DNA from: Burkholderia sp. GAS332
GTDB lineage: Bacteria > Pseudomonadota > Gammaproteobacteria > Burkholderiales > Burkholderiaceae
Assembly (NCBI GenBank): GCA_900142905.1
Contig: FSRV01000001.1
Span: forward strand, 1,550,001-1,614,000
Reading direction: 5' to 3'
DNA: 64,000 nucleotides
Shown here: positions 18,405 through 27,243 of the stretch, one piece after another
How the letters are laid out: every line of letters begins with the position of its first letter
Numbering within the stretch: the first letter of the stretch is position 1
Translations under genes and position numbers: made by a program
Notes under the pieces: generated by a model
Told to the model about the DNA's origin: nothing
Databases searched by the model: none
What the model saw: only the letters and a program-made list of their open reading frames with translations

Positions 18405-18432
18405 TTGACCTTCGAATATGACCCCCTATGCT
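18405..18432 (+). promoter_or_regulatory. candidate sigma-70 promoter for the BMP-binding-protein gene
   Basis: TTGACC at 18405-18410 and TATGCT at 18427-18432 are separated by 16 bp. They would start transcription near 18439, giving a leader of about 59 nucleotides before ATG 18498. The rest of the 314-bp gap from 18184 holds an AT-richer patch around 18380-18395 and nothing else I recognise. Confidence 0.4.
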
Positions 18433-18497
18433 GGAGCCTTGCTCAGGACAATCCCGGGCAGTGTGGCAGTCACCTGGAAACCATCTTCGGAGAATTC

Positions 18498-19637
18498 ATG
18501 AAAGCAAAGCTGGCGCGAGTGCTGCATCACTCATTGCGCATCAAAACCGCCCGGACCGTTCGCACTGTTCTTGCCGCCGCGCTCGGCGCGTCCCTCGCGT
18601 TCGGCGCCGGGACGGCAGCCGCAGCGACCCCAGAGCCGCTCGGCATCGCCTTCGTCTACCTCGGCAATCCGGGGGACGCCGGCTGGACCTATGCGCACGA
18701 GCAGGGTGTGAAAGAGGTCGAGGCGAAATTCGGCGACAAGATCAAAGTGACGCGCGTCGAGAACGTGCCGGAGTCGGCGGATTCGGAGCGCGTGTTTCGC
18801 GATCTGGCGTCCAAGGGCAATAAGATCGTGGTCGGCTCGAGCTTCGGCTTTCAGGATTTCGAGTTGAAGGTCGCCAAGGACTTCCCGGACGCTGTGTTCG
18901 AACATGCGACCGGCTACAAGAAGGCCGCCAACTTTGCCACCTATGATGTGCGGACCTACCAGAGCGCCTACCTGGCCGGACTGGTCGCCGGTTATACGAC
19001 GAAGTCGAACACGCTCGGCTTTGTCGGCTCGGTGCCGGTGCCGGAAGTGGTGCGCAACATCAACGCGTTCACCATGGGGGCGCGCTCGGTCAACCCGAAT
19101 GCGCGCGTGAAGGTCGTGTGGATCAACAGCTGGTTCGACCCGGGCCGCGAAAAGCAGGCCGCCGAGACGCTGATCGGGCAGGGCGCCGACGTGCTGATCC
19201 AGAACACCGATTCGACGGCGACGATGCAGACGGCCGAACAGAAGAAAGTGCATGCATTCGGCTGGGACTCGGACATGAAGAAGTTCGGGCCGAACGCGCA
19301 ATTGGGCGCATGCGTGAGCAACTGGGGCGTCTACTATACGCATCTGGTGCAGCAGGTGATGTCGGGCACATGGAACAACTCGCCGGTATGGTGGGGCTTG
19401 AAAGAGAAGGCGATCGATCTGGCCAATATCAACACGGACGCGGTGTCGCCAACGGCGCAAAAGGCGTTGAACCAGAAGCGTGACGACATCATCTCCGGCA
19501 AGTTCAATCCGTTTGCCGGTCCGATCGCGGATCAGTCCGGCTTGGTGAAGGTCGCTGCGGGCAAGTCATTGAGCGATGCGGAACTGCTGCGCTTGAACTG
19601 GTTCGTGCAGGGTGTGGACGGTTCGCTGCCGAAGTAA
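18498..19637 (+). CDS. BMP-family ABC transporter substrate-binding protein
   Basis: The product is 379 residues from ATG 18498, with GGAG just upstream. A long signal peptide (residues 1 to about 43, ending GTAAAA) lacks a lipobox, so the mature protein should be free in the periplasm. The mature part has the Bmp/PnrA fold signatures (IAFVYLGNPGDAGWTYAHEQGVKE; GNKIVVGSSFGFQDF; TKSNTLGFVGSVPVPEVVRNINAF; NTDSTATMQTAE). The family binds purine nucleosides or bases. No permease or ATPase gene is adjacent. The next gene encodes a nucleoside deaminase, which supports a purine or pyrimidine ligand. Confidence 0.9.
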   Translation: MKAKLARVLHHSLRIKTARTVRTVLAAALGASLAFGAGTAAAATPEPLGIAFVYLGNPGDAGWTYAHEQGVKEVEAKFGDKIKVTRVENVPESADSERVFRDLASKGNKIVVGSSFGFQDFELKVAKDFPDAVFEHATGYKKAANFATYDVRTYQSAYLAGLVAGYTTKSNTLGFVGSVPVPEVVRNINAFTMGARSVNPNARVKVVWINSWFDPGREKQAAETLIGQGADVLIQNTDSTATMQTAEQKKVHAFGWDSDMKKFGPNAQLGACVSNWGVYYTHLVQQVMSGTWNNSPVWWGLKEKAIDLANINTDAVSPTAQKALNQKRDDIISGKFNPFAGPIADQSGLVKVAAGKSLSDAELLRLNWFVQGVDGSLPK

Positions 19638-19680
19638 CGAATTGCCTGGTTTGCCTAACTATTATTAGAGGAGAGCGCCC

Positions 19681-20229
19681 GTGAGTCTGACTGTCTCGAC
19701 CGATGCCGGTGCCGCCGGCGTGGCGGCGACCTATCCGCCGCAGGGTTTAACGCCGACTCACGAACAGATCGTGCGGCATCTGCGGCATTCGAGCCGGGTG
19801 GCCGAACGGGCCACGCTGCTGGGGCACCATCCGTTCGGCGCCGTGCTGGTCGGCCCGGATCAGGAGACCGTGTTGATGGAGCAGGGCAACGTCGACACGG
19901 TGAATCATGCCGAGTCGGTGCTGGCTCGCGTGGCGGCGTTGAATTTTACGCCGGAGTACTTGTGGAGCTGTACGTTGTACACCTCGGTCGAGCCTTGCTG
20001 CATGTGTGCCGGCACGATGTATTGGGCCAATATCGGCCGCGTCGTGTTTGGCATGACCGAGAAGCGACTGCTTGAGGCGACCGGCGATCATGCCGAGAAT
20101 CCGACGATGAGTGTGGATTGCCGGTATGTGTTCGATCATTGCCAGAAGCCTGTCGAAGTGATCGGTCCGGTGGTCGAAGTGGAGGGCGAGGTGATGGACG
20201 TTCAGCGGAGGTTCTGGAGCGGCAGGTAA
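19681..20229 (+). CDS. nucleoside deaminase (cytidine/guanine deaminase-like)
   Basis: This 182-residue protein starts at GTG 19681, with GAGGAG upstream. The zinc site is complete: HAES (HAE, about residue 78) supplies the His ligand and the catalytic Glu, and PCCMC (about residue 104) supplies two Cys ligands. The layout matches the guanine-deaminase/TadA-like branch (DHAENPTMSVDCRYVFDHC). It follows the BMP binding-protein gene by 43 bp, implying that the imported base or nucleoside is deaminated on entry. The exact base is not determined by sequence. The 3' end overlaps the convergent LprI-like gene by 28 bp. Confidence 0.85.
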   Translation: MSLTVSTDAGAAGVAATYPPQGLTPTHEQIVRHLRHSSRVAERATLLGHHPFGAVLVGPDQETVLMEQGNVDTVNHAESVLARVAALNFTPEYLWSCTLYTSVEPCCMCAGTMYWANIGRVVFGMTEKRLLEATGDHAENPTMSVDCRYVFDHCQKPVEVIGPVVEVEGEVMDVQRRFWSGR

Positions 20230-20804
20230 CGCGCTTGCCCTTCCACTGGCGAGAGCATCGCCAGTCCGCAGAACCAGTCGCCGCCGTGTGGCTGATATTT
20301 CCACCGGCCGTTGTTCTCTTTGATCACAGTGGAACACGGGTCGTTCACGACGATGCCGGGATGCGCGGCGGTGCATTGGAGCATTGCGGTTTCGGTTTGT
20401 TGTAGTGCCGGCATCGTTGCCTTGCGTTGAGTGTCCGGTTCGGTCGGCCTATCCGGCTCATCCGGCTCATCCGGCGTGCCCGTTTGCATGCTTTCAATCA
20501 ACCGCTGCAGTTCCTCGATCCGCGTCGCATACCACGTCCCCAGACACGCCGCATCGCGGCAATTCGCTTCCCGCCAGGCCCACTTGCTGTCACTGTCGAT
20601 GAGGAAGGTACGTCGATTGATGACTCGCCGCCGTGCTTTCCAGTACAGTTGTCCAAGCGTGTCATCGAGTTTCGAGAGTGCCGGGTCGTTGCAGATCATT
20701 CGTTCGGTGAGGGAGCGGCCCCTGTGGCAGTCGAAGCTGGTAGCGTGAGCGGGCAGATGCGTGAGCATCAGTGCGGCGACAAAGAGGGAGCGGAAGATTT
20801 TCAT
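20202..20804 (-). CDS. LprI-like (DUF1311) periplasmic protein
   Basis: The product is 200 residues from ATG 20802-20804 (MKIFRSLFVAALMLTHLPAHA, a signal peptide cleaved near residue 21); an upstream in-frame ATG at 20834 is possible. The mature N-terminus has the DUF1311/LprI pattern: a Cys, then ERMICNDPALSKLDDTLGQLYWKA and WREANCRDAACLGTWYATRIEELQRLI. A Pro/Asp/Glu-rich linker precedes a C-terminal Cys-containing segment. Members of this family include lysozyme inhibitors of the cell envelope, so that role is plausible but unproven. Confidence 0.78.
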   Translation of the reverse strand: MKIFRSLFVAALMLTHLPAHATSFDCHRGRSLTERMICNDPALSKLDDTLGQLYWKARRRVINRRTFLIDSDSKWAWREANCRDAACLGTWYATRIEELQRLIESMQTGTPDEPDEPDRPTEPDTQRKATMPALQQTETAMLQCTAAHPGIVVNDPCSTVIKENNGRWKYQPHGGDWFCGLAMLSPVEGQARYLPLQNLR

Positions 20805-20988
20805 GGTGGTCCCGGCAGTGCATGGCTTTTTCATGCACTGGATGATCGGCCGAGTCGCTGGAACGCAGATGCCCGAGAACAGCGTGAGTTCGGGTGGGTG
20901 ATTACAAAATCTTGCCTTGCGCGTGCCGCACACACGGCAAGCACCCAAGGCATGCACGCCACTGCGGGACGCGAAAACGGGAGGAAAA

Positions 20989-21951
20989 ATGAAACAACAC
21001 CTCGTGCCATGGTTTTACGCGGCGGCCGGCCTGCTGGCCCTGCCCGCAGTGGCTTCAGCGCAGTCGCAGGCGTACACGAACAGCACGGTCAACGTGCGCG
21101 CCGGGCCCGCCAAGGATTACCCGGTCGTGACGCAGTTGCCGGGCGGCGTCCCGGTTACGGTGATGGGTTGCATCAGCAGTTACGCCTGGTGCGACGTTGC
21201 CGCGCCGAACCTGCGCGGTTGGGTCTATGCGGGGCGGCTCAGCTATCCCTATCAGGGTAGTAACGTGCCGGTGATGAACTACGGCGTGGTGATCGGACTG
21301 CCGATCGTGACGTTCTCGATCGGCACTTACTGGGGCAATTATTATCGGGGCCGGCCGTGGTACAGCCAGCAATCCCGCTGGGCGCATCATCCGCCCCCGC
21401 CCCCGCCGAGACCCGGTGCCGGGCGGCCACCAGGCGGCCGTCCACCGGGCGGTCCGCCACCGGGTAATGCGGGTGGACGTCCACCTGGCGGTAAGCCGCC
21501 GGGGAATGCGGGCGGCCGTCCACCGGGAGGTCAGTCGCCGGGTAATGGAGGCGGGCGGCCACCGGGTAATGCGGGTGGTCGTCCACCAGGCGGCCAGCCG
21601 CCGGGGAATGCGGGTGGTCGGCCGCCAGGCGGCCAGCCGCCGGGGAATGCGGGTGGTCGGCCGCCAGGCGGCCAGCCACCGGGGAATGCGGGTGGTCGGC
21701 CACCGGGCGGCCAGCCACCGGGGAATGCAGGTGGTCGTCCACCGGGCGGTCAGCCGCCGGGTAATGCGGGCGGTCGGCCGCCAGGCGGCCAGCCACCGGG
21801 GAATGCAGGCGGGCGTCCCCCGGGCGGCCAGCAAGGCGGTGGCCGTCCACCGGGAGGTCAGCAAGGCGGCGGGAACAATCGCCCTCAAGGTGGTTCTCCG
21901 CAGGGCAGTGGAGGCAGACCCCCGGGAGGCGGAAACGGCGGGAATGGCTGA
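20989..21951 (+). CDS. SH3-domain secreted protein with Gly/Pro tandem-repeat tail
   Basis: The product is 320 residues from ATG 20989, with GGGAGGA upstream. A signal peptide (ends VASA, about residue 24) precedes a bacterial SH3 domain (residues about 28-85; NVRAGPAKDYPVVTQLPGG then GWVYAGRL). A short aromatic region (YWGNYYRGRPWY) and a poly-Pro stretch follow. The last 180 residues are near-perfect 13-residue repeats of the type GGRPPGGQPPGNA. The SH3 part probably binds peptidoglycan or other envelope components. The tail looks like an extended, unstructured, elastin- or collagen-like stalk. Confidence 0.85.
   Translation: MKQHLVPWFYAAAGLLALPAVASAQSQAYTNSTVNVRAGPAKDYPVVTQLPGGVPVTVMGCISSYAWCDVAAPNLRGWVYAGRLSYPYQGSNVPVMNYGVVIGLPIVTFSIGTYWGNYYRGRPWYSQQSRWAHHPPPPPPRPGAGRPPGGRPPGGPPPGNAGGRPPGGKPPGNAGGRPPGGQSPGNGGGRPPGNAGGRPPGGQPPGNAGGRPPGGQPPGNAGGRPPGGQPPGNAGGRPPGGQPPGNAGGRPPGGQPPGNAGGRPPGGQPPGNAGGRPPGGQQGGGRPPGGQQGGGNNRPQGGSPQGSGGRPPGGGNGGNG
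21414..21880 (+). repeat. 39-bp tandem repeats encoding GGRPPGGQPPGNA
   Basis: Roughly ten to eleven copies of a 39-bp unit lie in frame within the SH3-protein gene, with scattered synonymous changes and some shortened copies near both ends. Being a multiple of three, copy-number change by slippage would lengthen or shorten the protein tail without frameshift. Copy number is therefore likely to vary among strains. Confidence 0.85.
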
Positions 21952-22150
21952 GGCATGGCGGGCCGGCTATTCGGCCCACCCATTCTCTTCAGTACGCCGC
22001 CGCGTTCAGCCACGCCTGGTTGAACGCTTGCAAGGGTTCCTACGAGCGTGGTCATTTCAAATCTTCATCACAGATATCAAGCACCATATCTTGTGAAAAT
22101 GATGACGCCGGCGCACGCTCATCCTCAGTCGAAACCATGAGGAGTTCGCC

Positions 22151-22717
22151 ATGTTTGCCAAACAGTATTCGCACCGTTTGCCTTCCACCTACGACATGGG
22201 GATCATCCGTGAGCGCGCGACGCGGCGCGGCCCGTTGTGGGACGCGACCGAGGGGCTGGGATTCAAGGCTTTCGTCGTTCGTGAACGCGGCCGCTATCGC
22301 GCCACTGCAAACGTTTACGCCGCGGTGTATCTGTGGCTCGACGTCGAGCAGACCGCCGACTTCTTCATGGGCTCGCGCTTTCAGAACGTGATCGACGACT
22401 TCGGCCGTCCCGAGGTCGAAACCTGGCTGCCGCTCGATGCCCGCAAGGGGCCGGCGCAACGGGCGCTCGCTTTGTATCGCGACGAACAGCCGATTGGCGA
22501 GCAGGACAACCGCGCCGAGTTGCGCGCCGCGCTGACGGAGCAGAATCGCCGCATCGCGGAGCAGGAGGATACGGTCGCCGTGGTCTCCGCGCTCGATGTC
22601 GCCAACTGGAAGCTGATCCGTCTCACGCTGTCGTCGTCGGCGCCGGTTGCCACGGCGGGCCGCACGGTCTACGAGGTGCTGCATCTCGCACGGCCGGGCG
22701 TCGCAAGCCTCAAGTGA
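22151..22717 (+). CDS. DUF4865 family protein
   Basis: This 188-residue protein starts at ATG 22151, preceded by GAGGAG. The N-terminus (MFAKQYSHRLPSTYDMGIIRERATRRGPLWD) and the segment FKAFVVRERG...NVYAAVYLWLDVEQTADFFMGSRFQNVIDDFGRP match my memory of DUF4865. The shape is that of a dimeric alpha/beta-barrel (ferredoxin-like monooxygenase or EthD-like) fold. There is no signal peptide. It stands alone between the SH3-protein gene and the c-di-GMP gene. The function is unknown. Confidence 0.75.
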   Translation: MFAKQYSHRLPSTYDMGIIRERATRRGPLWDATEGLGFKAFVVRERGRYRATANVYAAVYLWLDVEQTADFFMGSRFQNVIDDFGRPEVETWLPLDARKGPAQRALALYRDEQPIGEQDNRAELRAALTEQNRRIAEQEDTVAVVSALDVANWKLIRLTLSSSAPVATAGRTVYEVLHLARPGVASLK

Positions 22718-22830
22718 GCGCCTGTGGCGCACTTCGCTGCTATGCACTGCGATTAAAATGCGCCGGACTCGCGTAAACCCCGGTGCGCCGCGTACACTAA
22801 CTTGCCGATGTGGGGTTAGGGGGCGCACAA

Positions 22831-25149
22831 ATGACTTGCGAAGCGACATCAGATAACACGATGGGAGCAACGCCTGAGGGCACCCGCTACGGGCCGGACC
22901 GGGCCGAGGGGGTGTTGGCGTCGGAGCGTACGGTGTTGCGGTTGATTACCCGCAACACCCCGCTGCCGGAATTGCTCGATGAAGTATGCCGCCGCGCGGA
23001 GGCGCTGCTCGGCGATGGCGCGACCTGTTCGATCCTGCTTCTGGACGCGGACGGCCTACGCGCGCGCGTGGGCGGCGCGCCTTCGCTGCCGGCGCATTTC
23101 AGCGCCGCGATCGACGGCGTCGCGATCGGCCCAAGCGCCGGGTCCTGCGGCACCGCGATGTACGAGCGGCGCATGGTTGCCGTCGAAGATATCGGAACCG
23201 ATCCGTTGTGGGCCGATTTCAAGCACCTCGCGTTGCCGCTCGGCTTGCGCGCGTGCTGGTCGGTGCCCTTTGAAAACGATTCCGGCAAGGTGCTGGGCGC
23301 GTTCGCCGTCTATCACCGCACGTCGCGCCGACCGACCGCCGAAGAAGAAGCCATGCTCCACGACATCAGCCACAGTGTCGGTCTCGCGGTTCATCAGGAC
23401 GCCATGGCGCAACGCCTCGCGCACAGCGAGGAGCATCACCGGCTAGTGGTCGACCATCTCAACGAAGGCATCATCGTGCAGTCGCGCGACGGCGTGGTGT
23501 TGGCCTGCAATCCGAGTGCGCAACGCATTCTGCGGGCGAGCGCCGAATTGGTCGGCCACGACATTCTGACAGTGATGGTGCGTGCGTATCATGAGGACGG
23601 TTCTGTTGTCACTGACGCCGATCGCCCGACCAATCAGGTGCTGGCGAGCGGCAAACCCCTGCTCGGCGTCACGATCGGTCTGGAGCTGACTGATGGAGAT
23701 GTCATCTGGATTACTGAGAATGTCGTGCCGATCATCAAGCCGGGCGACAGCGAACCCAGCTCGGTGCTGATTTCGTTTACCGACATCGGGCCGGTGCGCG
23801 AGGCGCAACGGCAGCTCAGGTTTCTGGCCACCCGGGACCCGCTCACCGGCCTCTACAATCGCGCCTACCTGGCCGAGCGGATGCGCGATCTGATCGCACC
23901 GGGTGGCGTGGCGGGGATGGACGACCTGGCGCGGCTTGCCGTGCTGTTCGTCGATCTGGACGGTTTCAAGAAGGTCAACGACACCGCCGGTCACGAGGCC
24001 GGGGATGCGCTTCTGTGCAGCGTGGCGGAGCGGCTGTCGGCATGTGTCGCGCCGGACGACACGCTCGCGCGCGTGGGCGGCGACGAGTTCGTGATCGTGG
24101 TCAACGCGTACGAAAACACGGGCCACCTGATCGCGCTCGCCCAGCGCATTCTCGATACGATCGCGGTGCCGTTCGCGGTGGCGGACAACGAGTACTACAT
24201 GGGCGCATCGATTGGTCTCAGTCTGTTCCCCGAAGACGGTCACGACGTGGCCACGCTGATGCGCAACGCCGATTCGGCGATGTATCACGCGAAACAATGC
24301 GGCCGCAACAATTTTCAGTTCTTCACGGCCGAACTGAATCGGCATCTGCAACGCCGCTTCATGATCGAGCAGGCCTTGCGGCGCGCGCTCGCCACCAACG
24401 AACTGAGCCTCGTGTATCAGCCGATCGTCGACAGCCAGTGCGGCCGTACAATCGGCGCCGAAGCGCTGCTGCGCTGGTACAACAGCGAGTTGGGCAACGT
24501 CTCGCCGGTGGAATTCATCCCCGTGGCCGAAGACGCCGGCCTGATTGTCGAGATCGGCACCTGGGTGCTGGCACGGGCCTGCGAGCAGGTCGCGCAATGG
24601 CGGCGCACGCTGGCGCCGGACTTGATCATCGCGGTGAATCTGTCGCCACGCCAGTTCAAAAGCGGGCTGGTGGAGCGGATCGAGCGCTGTCTCGAGCAGT
24701 CCGGGCTCGAGCCCGGGGCGCTAGAACTGGAGATTACCGAGCGGCTCCTGATGAGCGACAGCGACGCCGTCCTGCCCATGCTAAGTGCATTGAGCGCGAT
24801 GGGTGTGCGGATTTCCGTCGACGATTTCGGCACTGGATATTCGTCGCTGTCGTATTTGAAGCGGTTTCCGCTGCATAACCTGAAGATCGATCGTTCCTTC
24901 GTCGCGGGCTTGCCGGATCATCGCGATTCGATCGCGATTACGCAGGCGGTGGTGGCGATGGCCCATTCGCTTGGCATGAATGTTACGGCCGAAGGCGTGG
25001 AGACCGCCGAGCAGGCGGCGTTCTTGCGCGCGATCGCTTGCGACAAGCAGCAGGGGTATTTTTATAGCCGGCCTGTCGGGGCGGGTGCTTATGCGCGTAG
25101 TTTGGCTGACGCGCAGGTGGGGTTCGCCGGCGTGGCGCAGCTGTCCTGA
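22831..25149 (+). CDS. GAF-PAS-GGDEF-EAL cyclic-di-GMP signalling protein
   Basis: The product is 772 residues from ATG 22831, with AGGGGG at 22818-22823. The order is GAF (about 30-180), PAS (about 195-320), GGDEF (about 325-490) and EAL (about 505-755). The cyclase motif is intact (RVGGDEFVIVV, about residue 415). The phosphodiesterase domain has EALLRW, VNLSPRQF, LEITERLL, DDFGTGYSSLSYLKRFP and AEGVET, so both halves look catalytic. The inhibitory RxxD site before GGDEF reads APDD and lacks its Arg. There is no transmembrane segment, so it senses a cytosolic signal through GAF/PAS. Confidence 0.92.
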   Translation: MTCEATSDNTMGATPEGTRYGPDRAEGVLASERTVLRLITRNTPLPELLDEVCRRAEALLGDGATCSILLLDADGLRARVGGAPSLPAHFSAAIDGVAIGPSAGSCGTAMYERRMVAVEDIGTDPLWADFKHLALPLGLRACWSVPFENDSGKVLGAFAVYHRTSRRPTAEEEAMLHDISHSVGLAVHQDAMAQRLAHSEEHHRLVVDHLNEGIIVQSRDGVVLACNPSAQRILRASAELVGHDILTVMVRAYHEDGSVVTDADRPTNQVLASGKPLLGVTIGLELTDGDVIWITENVVPIIKPGDSEPSSVLISFTDIGPVREAQRQLRFLATRDPLTGLYNRAYLAERMRDLIAPGGVAGMDDLARLAVLFVDLDGFKKVNDTAGHEAGDALLCSVAERLSACVAPDDTLARVGGDEFVIVVNAYENTGHLIALAQRILDTIAVPFAVADNEYYMGASIGLSLFPEDGHDVATLMRNADSAMYHAKQCGRNNFQFFTAELNRHLQRRFMIEQALRRALATNELSLVYQPIVDSQCGRTIGAEALLRWYNSELGNVSPVEFIPVAEDAGLIVEIGTWVLARACEQVAQWRRTLAPDLIIAVNLSPRQFKSGLVERIERCLEQSGLEPGALELEITERLLMSDSDAVLPMLSALSAMGVRISVDDFGTGYSSLSYLKRFPLHNLKIDRSFVAGLPDHRDSIAITQAVVAMAHSLGMNVTAEGVETAEQAAFLRAIACDKQQGYFYSRPVGAGAYARSLADAQVGFAGVAQLS

Positions 25150-25151
25150 TA

Positions 25152-25171
25152 CCTGCGGCCACGGCCGCAGG
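25152..25171 (+). other. small perfect hairpin downstream of the GGDEF-EAL gene
   Basis: CCTGCGGCC and GGCCGCAGG face each other across two bases, a compact GC-rich hairpin seven bases after the nearest 3' stop region. There is no U-tract, so it may stabilise the 3' end rather than terminate transcription by itself. Confidence 0.35.
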
Positions 25172-25372
25172 CGCAGCAAACCCACATCGGCAGGCGGGCT
25201 ATTACAACAACCCGAGCCCACTGCCGCGGGCATCCAGACTCGATTGTTTAGTTTCGCGAACAACTGCCTTCGCGTTCCTGGTATTTATCCGAGGTCCCGC
25301 TCTCCCTACAATTCTCCCATCGAATGTAAATTCCGCGTTGCGCCATGGCGGCCTCGCGCGATGGGAGTAGTT

Positions 25373-25561
25373 ATGCCAGCCTTGATTACAAACCAGCTTT
25401 ATCGGCCATCGGTGGTCCTGCCGATGGTCGCCCTCATGCAAGTGATGGTGGCGCAGGATTTCAACCTCGGGCAGGTCGGCTGGGTCGTCGCGACGCGCGG
25501 CGCGCAGGCCGCACTGCAACGATCGCGCGAATTGATCTGCGCCGCGCATTGCCACGCCTGA
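25373..25561 (+). CDS. possible small protein (62 aa)
   Basis: ATG 25373 is preceded by GGGAG at 25363-25367 with good spacing. The predicted product (MPALITNQLYRPSVVLPMVA then LMQVMVAQDFNLGQVGWVV) has one hydrophobic stretch and a short polar tail. No family is recognised, and the whole 25.15-25.75 kb interval could instead be noncoding. The remaining bases up to 25752 show no feature I can name. Confidence 0.3.
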   Translation: MPALITNQLYRPSVVLPMVALMQVMVAQDFNLGQVGWVVATRGAQAALQRSRELICAAHCHA

Positions 25562-25752
25562 ACGCAAACACAATCGGGCGCTATCCACACCCATCGGCCG
25601 GCGCCGGCGCCTCGGCGGGGCGAAAACAGATCGCAAGCCGGCGCGCGAACATCGCAGAGGGCAACCGAAACAACTAGAAGGGGCGATAAAGGCAACGCGA
25701 GGCGCTGGGGGTAAGATGCTACGACCTGTACCCCAGCCTCGGGAGATCTGCC

Positions 25753-27153
25753 ATGCCACAGCACTTCGACGCAGTCGTGATCGGCACGGGACAAGGGGGG
25801 ACACCGCTCGCTGTCCGTCTCGGTCAAAGTGGCCGTAAAACCGCGGTAATCGAACGTGCGGCCTTCGGCGGGACTTGCGTGAATGTCGGCTGCACGCCGA
25901 CCAAGTCGTATGTGGCCAGCGCCCGCGCGGCCCACGTGGCGCGCGGCGCCGCGGACCTGGGCGTGCAGGTGGGCGGCGCGGTCAGCGTCGATATGGCAGC
26001 GGTCAAGGCGCGCAAGGACAAGATCATCGGCCAATCGCGCGATGGCGTCGAGAAATGGCTGCGCAGCACAGATAACGTCACTGTCTTCAAAGGCCATGCG
26101 CGCTTCACCGGTGCGCATACGCTGGCCATCCACGGCCCGGACGGCGACGTGTCCGACGAACTCAGCGCCGACGAAATCTTCATCAATACCGGCACACGCG
26201 CAGTCGTGCCGCCGCTCGAAGGGCTCGAGCGAATTCGCTACTACACCAACTCCAATCTGCTCGAACTGACGGAATTGCCGGGTCATCTGGTGATTGTCGG
26301 CGGCAGTTACATCGCGCTCGAATTTGCACAGATTTTTCGCCGCTTCGGCAGCCGGGTGACGGTGCTGGTGCGCGGCGAGCGCGTGCTCACGCGCGAGGAC
26401 GCCGACTTCGCCAATTCCGTGCAGAAGGTGCTGGCGCGCGAAGGGGTCGAGTTTATGTTCGGCGTGCAGCCCTCGCGGGTCGAACCGCATCCGCATCACG
26501 AGAACGACGTGTGCATCGGCTTCGAGCAGAATATTCCCGCGCTCGAAGCGTCGCATCTGCTGTTCGCCACCGGCCGTGAGCCGAATACCGACGACCTCGG
26601 CCTCGACGCTGCCGGCATCGCGACGGACAAGCACGGCACGATTCCCGTCGACGGCCAGTTGCGCACCAACGTGCCGGGCGTCTGGGCGATCGGCGACATC
26701 AACGGACGCGGCGCCTTTACTCACACGTCCTACGATGATTTCCAGATCGTCGCCGCCAATCTGCTCGAGGGTGGCGCGCGCAGCGTCGACACGCGGATCA
26801 TGACGTATGCGGTGTTCGTCGACCCGCCGCTCGCGCGCGTCGGGCTCTCGGAGGCCGATGTGCGCAAGGCCGGCCGCGACGCGCTGATCGCCACCATGCC
26901 GATGACCCGGGTGGGCCGCGCCCGCGAACGCGGCGAGACCGACGGCTTCATGAAGGTGCTGGTCGACGCAGCGAGCAAGCAGATTCTTGGCGCGGCGATT
27001 CATGGCATCGAAGGCGACGAAGCGTTGCACACGTTCGTCGACATCATGACGGCAGGCGCGCCGTATCCAACCTTGCAGTACGCCATGCACATTCATCCAA
27101 CCATCAGCGAGCTCGTGCCGACCTTGCTCGATGGACTCAAGCCGTTGAAATGA
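25753..27153 (+). CDS. FAD-dependent disulfide reductase, mercuric-reductase-like
   Basis: This 466-residue protein contains the FAD-binding GxGxxG (VIGTGQGGTPLA, residues 9-20) and the redox-active pair in FGGTCVNVGCTPTK (about 38-51). It also has a central NAD(P) fold (VIVGGSYIALEFAQIF), the second FAD motif (GVWAIGDINGRGAF) and a C-terminal dimerisation domain with the catalytic His-Pro-Thr (HIHPTISE). It lacks the N-terminal HMA domain and the C-terminal Cys-Cys of true mercuric reductases. A general class-I pyridine nucleotide-disulfide oxidoreductase is therefore more likely. A cupin gene follows by 90 bp. Confidence 0.88.
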   Translation: MPQHFDAVVIGTGQGGTPLAVRLGQSGRKTAVIERAAFGGTCVNVGCTPTKSYVASARAAHVARGAADLGVQVGGAVSVDMAAVKARKDKIIGQSRDGVEKWLRSTDNVTVFKGHARFTGAHTLAIHGPDGDVSDELSADEIFINTGTRAVVPPLEGLERIRYYTNSNLLELTELPGHLVIVGGSYIALEFAQIFRRFGSRVTVLVRGERVLTREDADFANSVQKVLAREGVEFMFGVQPSRVEPHPHHENDVCIGFEQNIPALEASHLLFATGREPNTDDLGLDAAGIATDKHGTIPVDGQLRTNVPGVWAIGDINGRGAFTHTSYDDFQIVAANLLEGGARSVDTRIMTYAVFVDPPLARVGLSEADVRKAGRDALIATMPMTRVGRARERGETDGFMKVLVDAASKQILGAAIHGIEGDEALHTFVDIMTAGAPYPTLQYAMHIHPTISELVPTLLDGLKPLK

Positions 27154-27243
27154 ATGGTGCGCCCGGTGGCAAGCCGGGTGACGAGCGCGATGGGCGAAAA
27201 CATGCAAGGAACGCAGCTGACGAGTCTGGCTGGAGCACACGCG

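Noticed and set aside
21239..21979. Minus-strand repeat-containing open frame opposite the Gly/Pro repeat gene
   Set aside because: The apparent protein repeats merely mirror the DNA repeats; the plus frame has signal peptide, SH3 domain and ribosome-binding site.
25753..27153. Annotation as mercuric reductase
   Set aside because: The protein lacks the metal-binding N-terminal domain and the C-terminal cysteine pair, and no mer genes are near.
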